DNA from: Peptococcaceae bacterium UBA4997
GTDB lineage: Bacteria; Bacillota; Dehalobacteriia; UBA4068; UBA4997
Length of the DNA stretch: 17,939 nucleotides
Reading direction: 5' to 3'
Assembly (NCBI GenBank): GCA_002398485.1
Contig: DGYV01000029.1
Coordinates: 1-17,939, forward strand
The notes under the pieces were generated by a model that saw only the letters and a list, made by a program, of their open reading frames with translations, did no database searches and was not told the origin of the DNA. The stretch's first letter is position 1; every line of letters starts with the position of its first letter. Below are positions 13,853 to 17,939 of this stretch, piece after piece. Made by a program: the position numbers and the translations under genes.

Positions 13853-13963
13853 CTCCTGTAGCTTACCAAAGTTTACAGGTTTTCTTTTTTCCTGCCCTCT
13901 TTATTGTCGGAGTTATGAGCTTTTGTTAAACTTATTTTTCTGTATCAAAAAGGAGGTTGGGTT

Positions 13964-16720
13964 ATGATTGACGTCGTAAAGAAGCTTTACAAAAAGGATC
14001 TGTTAGTAAACGGTAGCGTAAGAAGGGTAATGGTTACCGGAGAAGAAACCCTGGTGGATGTTATCCGCAAGCAATTGGGGCTTACGGGTACAAAAGTTGG
14101 TTGCCGTCTTAATCAATGCGGTATTTGCTGCATCATTTTGAACGGCAAGGTTGTACGTGGTTGCGTAACCAAAATGAACAAGGTTGAGGAAGGCTCTGTA
14201 ATCACTACTATTGAAGGCATAGGTACGCCCGATAATTTGCACCCCTTGCAAGCGGCTTGGGTAAAATACGGTGCTGCACAATGTGGTTTTTGCACCCCGG
14301 GCTTTATTGTATCCGCTAAAGCCTTGTTGGATGAAAACATAAACCCCACACGCGGAGAAGTACGTGATTGGTTCAAGAAAAACCGTAACCTTTGCCGTTG
14401 CACAGGTTACAAACCTTTGGTAGATGCTGTTATGGCAGCTGCTAAAGTAATGCGCGGTGAAATGAGCGTGGAAGAACTTGGTTTCAAAATGCCCAAAGAC
14501 GGCAGGATCTTCGGTACTGATTATCCCCGTCCTTCTGCTATTGCCAAAGTTACAGGTACTTTCGATTATGGTGCCGATACAGGGATCAAAATGCCTGAAG
14601 GCTTCCTAAAATTGGCTTTGGTACAGGCTAAAGTTTCCCATGCCAATATCATATCTATAGATACTTCCGAAGCGGAAAAAATGCCCGGTGTTGAAGCGGT
14701 ACTCACTTACAAGGATATTAAAGGTACCAACCGCATCGACGGCCTTGTTTTTTATCCTACTTGGCATAAAGGTGATGGTCTTGACCGTCCAATTTTGTGC
14801 GATGAGAAAATATTCCAGTATGGCGATGCCATTGCCATAGTTTGTGCGGATACCGAAGAGCATGCTCGTGCTGCCGCGGATAAAGTGGTTGTGGAAGTAG
14901 AAGAATTGCCTGCTTATATGAGCGCGCGTGAAGCTACCGCTCCCGATGCTATTGAGATTCACCCCGGTACCCCTAATATTTACTTTGAACAAAATATTAT
15001 TAAAGGCGAAGATCCCGACCCCATTTTTGCAAAAGCGGATGTGGTTGTGGAAGGCGAATATTATACACAGCGTCAGCCCCACTTGGTATTGGAGCCTGAT
15101 GTAGGCTATGCTTATTATGATGAAGAAGGCCGTGTAACTATCCATTCCAAGAGTGTTGGTGTTTATATGCACCGCGCAATGATCGCAGGTGGTATTGGCC
15201 TTGAAGAAGATCAGATTCGTATTATCCAAAACAATGCGGGTGCTACTTTCGGTTATAAATTAAGCCCCACCTTGGAGGCCATTTTAGCCGTAGCTGTTAT
15301 AGCAACAGGTAAACCCGTTTATTTGGAATTCGATATGCACCAGCAGCTTACTTATACCGGTAAACGTTCTCCTTTCTTTATGAATGTTAAAATTGCTGCC
15401 AATAAAGAAGGTAAAATACTTGCCTTGAAACATGAAATGCTGGGTGACCACGGTCCTTATTCCGAATTTGGTGACTTGCTTTTGACCAAACCCATTCAGT
15501 TTTGCGCCAGTGGTTATGATATTCCCAATTACAAAGGGCATGGCGCAATAACCTTCACCAACCATGCTTACGGCGCTGCTATGAGAGCTTTTGGTGCTCC
15601 TCAGGGGCATTTCGCAGGTGAAAGTGCTATAGATGAACTGGCTGCTAAGTTGGGTATGGATCCTTTCCAATTCCGTTATATAAATTTATACGATGAAAAT
15701 TCCACTACACCCAATGGTAACAAGCCTGATGTATTGGTGCTGAAAGGCTTATTCGATAAATTACGTCCTTCTTATGAATTAGCCAGAAAAAAACAAAAAG
15801 AATTTGATGTAAGCGGCGATCTGCGTCGTGGTGTGGGCTTATCCTTAAGCATTTACTGCTGTGGTGATGACAGCCTGGATAGTTCTTCCGCTGCTGTGGA
15901 GTTAACTTCCGAAGGTAAAGTAAAAGTTTATAATACCTGGGAGGACCACGGTCAAGGTTCGGATATGGGCGCTCTTGCCACCAGCCATGAGGCATTAAAG
16001 GAACTTGGTATAACTCCCGATGATATCATTCTGGTTTCCAACGATACCGCCAAATGCATAAACAGCGGTAATGCGGCGGGCAGCCGTTCCCAGGTAATGG
16101 TGGGCAATGCCATTTACGAAGCCTGCGACGCTTTGAAAAAAGCTATGCGCAAGGAAGACGGTACTTTCCGTACCTATGAAGAAATGAAAGCTGAAAATAT
16201 AGATACCTATTATGAAGGTACCTATTCCACAGGTAATGTTTGCACACCTGCTAACCCCGAAAACTTCCAGTTCAATCCTTACCCTGCTTATATGTACGGT
16301 GTATATTTGAGCGAAGTGGATGTAAATATCAAAACCGGTAAAACTCAGGTAGTTAAAATGACAGGTGCTTATGATATTGGTAATATAGGTAACCAAACTG
16401 TGGTAGACGGCCAGGTTTACGGCGGGATGGCCCAGGGTATAGGTATGGCTCTTTACGAGGATTTTGAGGACTTGAAAAAGCATACTACCCTGTTGAAGAG
16501 TGGTTTTCCCACTATAGATACGGTTCCTGATGAATTAGAACTTCTTTATACCCAAACTCCTCGTCCCAACAGTTCTTACGGTTGCTCCGGGGTTGGCGAG
16601 GTTGTGGCTGCCGGGCCGCATGTTTCCATAATAAACGCTATTTACGATGCCTGCGGCGCGCGCGTGCGTGAGCTGCCCGCTTACCCCGAAAGAGTTTTGG
16701 CGGCAATGCCTACTAAATAG
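13964..16720 (+). CDS. mop: molybdenum-containing aldehyde oxidoreductase (xanthine oxidase family, Mop type)
   Basis: At 918 aa the protein matches the layout of Desulfovibrio gigas Mop (907 aa), which oxidises aldehydes to carboxylic acids in the cytoplasm. The N-terminal plant-type [2Fe-2S] domain has Cys47, 52, 55 and 67. The second [2Fe-2S] domain has Cys107, 110, 144 and 146 (CGFC and CRC). The two molybdopterin-binding domains follow from about residue 190 with near-family motifs FQYGDAIAIVCAD, ATFGYKLSPT, YTGKRSP, DHGPYSEFGDLL, WEDHGQGSDMG, GGMAQGIG and GCSGVGE; the last contains the expected catalytic Glu (about 879). No FAD domain is present, as in Mop and unlike xanthine dehydrogenases, so an outside electron partner is needed. 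The start is ATG 13964 after AAGGAGG. A Moco riboswitch and terminator precede it; the flavoprotein gene follows 79 bases downstream. The actual substrate is unknown. Confidence 0.95.
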   Translation: MIDVVKKLYKKDLLVNGSVRRVMVTGEETLVDVIRKQLGLTGTKVGCRLNQCGICCIILNGKVVRGCVTKMNKVEEGSVITTIEGIGTPDNLHPLQAAWVKYGAAQCGFCTPGFIVSAKALLDENINPTRGEVRDWFKKNRNLCRCTGYKPLVDAVMAAAKVMRGEMSVEELGFKMPKDGRIFGTDYPRPSAIAKVTGTFDYGADTGIKMPEGFLKLALVQAKVSHANIISIDTSEAEKMPGVEAVLTYKDIKGTNRIDGLVFYPTWHKGDGLDRPILCDEKIFQYGDAIAIVCADTEEHARAAADKVVVEVEELPAYMSAREATAPDAIEIHPGTPNIYFEQNIIKGEDPDPIFAKADVVVEGEYYTQRQPHLVLEPDVGYAYYDEEGRVTIHSKSVGVYMHRAMIAGGIGLEEDQIRIIQNNAGATFGYKLSPTLEAILAVAVIATGKPVYLEFDMHQQLTYTGKRSPFFMNVKIAANKEGKILALKHEMLGDHGPYSEFGDLLLTKPIQFCASGYDIPNYKGHGAITFTNHAYGAAMRAFGAPQGHFAGESAIDELAAKLGMDPFQFRYINLYDENSTTPNGNKPDVLVLKGLFDKLRPSYELARKKQKEFDVSGDLRRGVGLSLSIYCCGDDSLDSSSAAVELTSEGKVKVYNTWEDHGQGSDMGALATSHEALKELGITPDDIILVSNDTAKCINSGNAAGSRSQVMVGNAIYEACDALKKAMRKEDGTFRTYEEMKAENIDTYYEGTYSTGNVCTPANPENFQFNPYPAYMYGVYLSEVDVNIKTGKTQVVKMTGAYDIGNIGNQTVVDGQVYGGMAQGIGMALYEDFEDLKKHTTLLKSGFPTIDTVPDELELLYTQTPRPNSSYGCSGVGEVVAAGPHVSIINAIYDACGARVRELPAYPERVLAAMPTK

Positions 16721-16732
16721 CAGATAATTGGG

Positions 16733-16785
16733 CAAACTATACCCCGGGCTTTAAGTTCGGGGTTCGGTTTGTCATTTTTTATTTT
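16733..16785 (+). terminator. hairpin with T-run between mop and the downstream gene
   Basis: ACCCCG (16741-16746) pairs with CGGGGT (16758-16763). An outer CAAAC (16733-16737) can pair with GTTTG (16767-16771) across an internal loop. T-rich sequence follows (16775-16785). The T-run is offset from the inner stem, so partial termination, setting a lower level of the downstream gene, is more likely than a full stop. Confidence 0.5.
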
Positions 16786-16799
16786 GTTAAGGAGAGCTT

Positions 16800-17939
16800 A
16801 TGGATTCCAAACAAATGATGAAAACGGAAGTACAGTGCATAGAGGAACATGCGCCTAAATGCCAGGCTAGCTGCCCTTTGCATGTGCAGATGCGCAGTCT
16901 GATAAATTTAGTTAAGACAAAGTCTTTTGATGAGGCAGCCTTGCTTTTACAAAAGCAGGCTATGTTTCCGCGGCTTATTGCCGCCATGTGTCCTGCGCCT
17001 TGCGAAAGAGCCTGCAAAAGAGCGGAATTGGATGATGGTATTGCTATAAATGCCATGGAAAAAGCCATTGTGGCAAAGGGAGCTTTACCCCAGCAAAAAA
17101 TAATACCTTATATGAAAATAAACAAAACTGTAGCTATAGTTGGCGGTGGTGTAAGCGGTATGGCGGTGGCCTGGTTTTTGTATGAAAAAGGTTTCAATAT
17201 AACAGTATTTGAAAAAACAAATAAATTGGGTGGCAAATTGCTGGAATTTCCTCATATAAGTGAAGAAAACATAGCCTTGGATTTTGTTCCCGTTACCCAA
17301 GCAGATATAGAATTTCATTTTAATACAGAAATAGGTAAGGATATAAGTTATGAAGAAATATTGGAGCAGTTTGACAGCATTTATATAAGTGGTGCTGCCA
17401 ATTTTACTGCTCTTGATATAGAGCTTAAGGCAGACCCCAAAACCTTGCAAAACGCAAATCCTAAAATTTTTATAGGTGGCAGTATATTAAGAGAAGGCGA
17501 GCCTTATTCAGTGGTACAATCTATTAATGAAGGCAGGCGTGCTGCTATTTCTATGGATAGGTTTTTGAAAAAAGTTTCCTTAACTGCGGCCCGTTATCAT
17601 GAAGAACCTTATGAAACCGAGCTTTATACGGATATAAACGGTGTAGAAAAAGTGCTCCGTACCCCAAAAACAGGGGGAGAATATACTGACGAGGAATTAC
17701 AGCAGGAAGCAAAACGCTGTCTTGACTGCCATTGTTTGGTATGTGTAAGAGAATGTAAATTTTTAAAACGTTTTGGTAGATTCCCCCGTCTTTATATACG
17801 GGAAATAGCCAATACGATAAGTCTTTTGGGCGGTGGTTCCCGTTCAGCTAAAAACCTGATTGTAGCTTGCACTTTGTGTGGTTTATGCAAGGAGCTTTGT
17901 CCTAACAGCATTCAAATGCCCGAGGTCATAAAATCGGGC
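16800..17939 (+). CDS. FAD/iron-sulfur oxidoreductase subunit, GltD-like with C-terminal dicluster domain (3' end outside window)
   Basis: 380 codons from ATG 16800 (after AAGGAG) to the window edge without a stop. The N-terminus resembles the Fe-S domain of glutamate synthase small subunit-like proteins, with Cys13, 21, 25 and Cys64, 68, 72. A FAD-binding Rossmann motif, GGGVSG (115-120), follows, and the closing FAD motif is FIGGS...VVQSINEGRRAA (about 224-245). Only about 110 residues separate the two, against about 270 in GltD, so the NAD(P)H-binding domain appears to be missing. Next comes CLDCHCLVCVREC (307-319) and CTLCGLCKELCP (357-368), two [4Fe-4S] motifs like those in GlpC/LutA-type proteins. 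Its place directly after mop suggests an electron carrier between Mop and another redox pool. From memory, a similar oxidoreductase/dicluster protein type accompanies molybdo- and selenoenzymes in anaerobes; not checked. Confidence 0.8.
   Translation, partial: MDSKQMMKTEVQCIEEHAPKCQASCPLHVQMRSLINLVKTKSFDEAALLLQKQAMFPRLIAAMCPAPCERACKRAELDDGIAINAMEKAIVAKGALPQQKIIPYMKINKTVAIVGGGVSGMAVAWFLYEKGFNITVFEKTNKLGGKLLEFPHISEENIALDFVPVTQADIEFHFNTEIGKDISYEEILEQFDSIYISGAANFTALDIELKADPKTLQNANPKIFIGGSILREGEPYSVVQSINEGRRAAISMDRFLKKVSLTAARYHEEPYETELYTDINGVEKVLRTPKTGGEYTDEELQQEAKRCLDCHCLVCVRECKFLKRFGRFPRLYIREIANTISLLGGGSRSAKNLIVACTLCGLCKELCPNSIQMPEVIKSG

Noticed and set aside
13738..13929. 63-codon frame upstream of mop
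   Set aside because: It overlaps the Moco aptamer and its terminator, has no good ribosome site, and the peptide shows no protein-like pattern.

Overview
The window looks like the chromosome of an anaerobic, low-to-moderate-GC Firmicute of the Clostridia/Negativicutes type. Supporting signs are strong AGGAGG ribosome binding sites, TTGACA/TATAAT-type promoters with 17-18 bp spacers, many intrinsic terminators, an SLH-domain surface protein, an ECF-type riboflavin S component under an FMN riboswitch, an OpuA-type compatible-solute transporter, and a two-domain molybdenum aldehyde oxidoreductase close to the Desulfovibrio Mop type. Genus cannot be fixed from the sequence. Every recognised gene is on the + strand, and most are separate transcription units with their own promoter and terminator.

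Layout. 1-594: 3' end of a proton-translocating transhydrogenase beta subunit (pntB); the part visible suggests a duplicated NADP-binding domain III. 920-2734: typA/bipA GTPase. 3034-4587: ABC-F ATPase. 4744-4844: degenerate dispersed intergenic repeat. 4900-5719: promoter, FMN riboswitch, terminator, ribU. 5720-6217: AT-rich spacer with overlapping inverted repeats and the promoter and leader of the next gene. 6218-9547: large SLH surface protein (TTG start) whose C-terminal half differs in codon use and contains a duplicated module. 9637-10203: long opuA leader with a strong promoter, six copies of one octamer (both orientations), a terminator-like hairpin and a possible 20-codon reading frame. 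10204-13161: opuAA-opuAB-opuAC operon. 13661-13852: promoter, Moco-type riboswitch and terminator. 13964-16720: mop. 16800-17939 (cut by the window edge): an FAD/iron-sulfur protein that probably passes electrons to or from Mop.

How the parts fit. Redox metabolism dominates the two ends: a transhydrogenase on the left, and on the right a Mo (or W) aldehyde oxidoreductase controlled by a cofactor-sensing RNA and followed by a multi-cluster flavoprotein. This protein has an FAD-binding fold and Cys motifs for about four Fe-S clusters, but appears to lack the NAD(P)H-binding domain of its GltD-like relatives. The middle carries housekeeping and envelope functions: translation GTPase, ABC-F factor, vitamin uptake, surface layer and osmoprotection.

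Most worth following up: the tandem domain III in PntB with a changed 2'-phosphate-binding triplet; the Moco riboswitch/mop/flavoprotein unit; the mosaic SLH protein; and the octamer-rich opuA leader.
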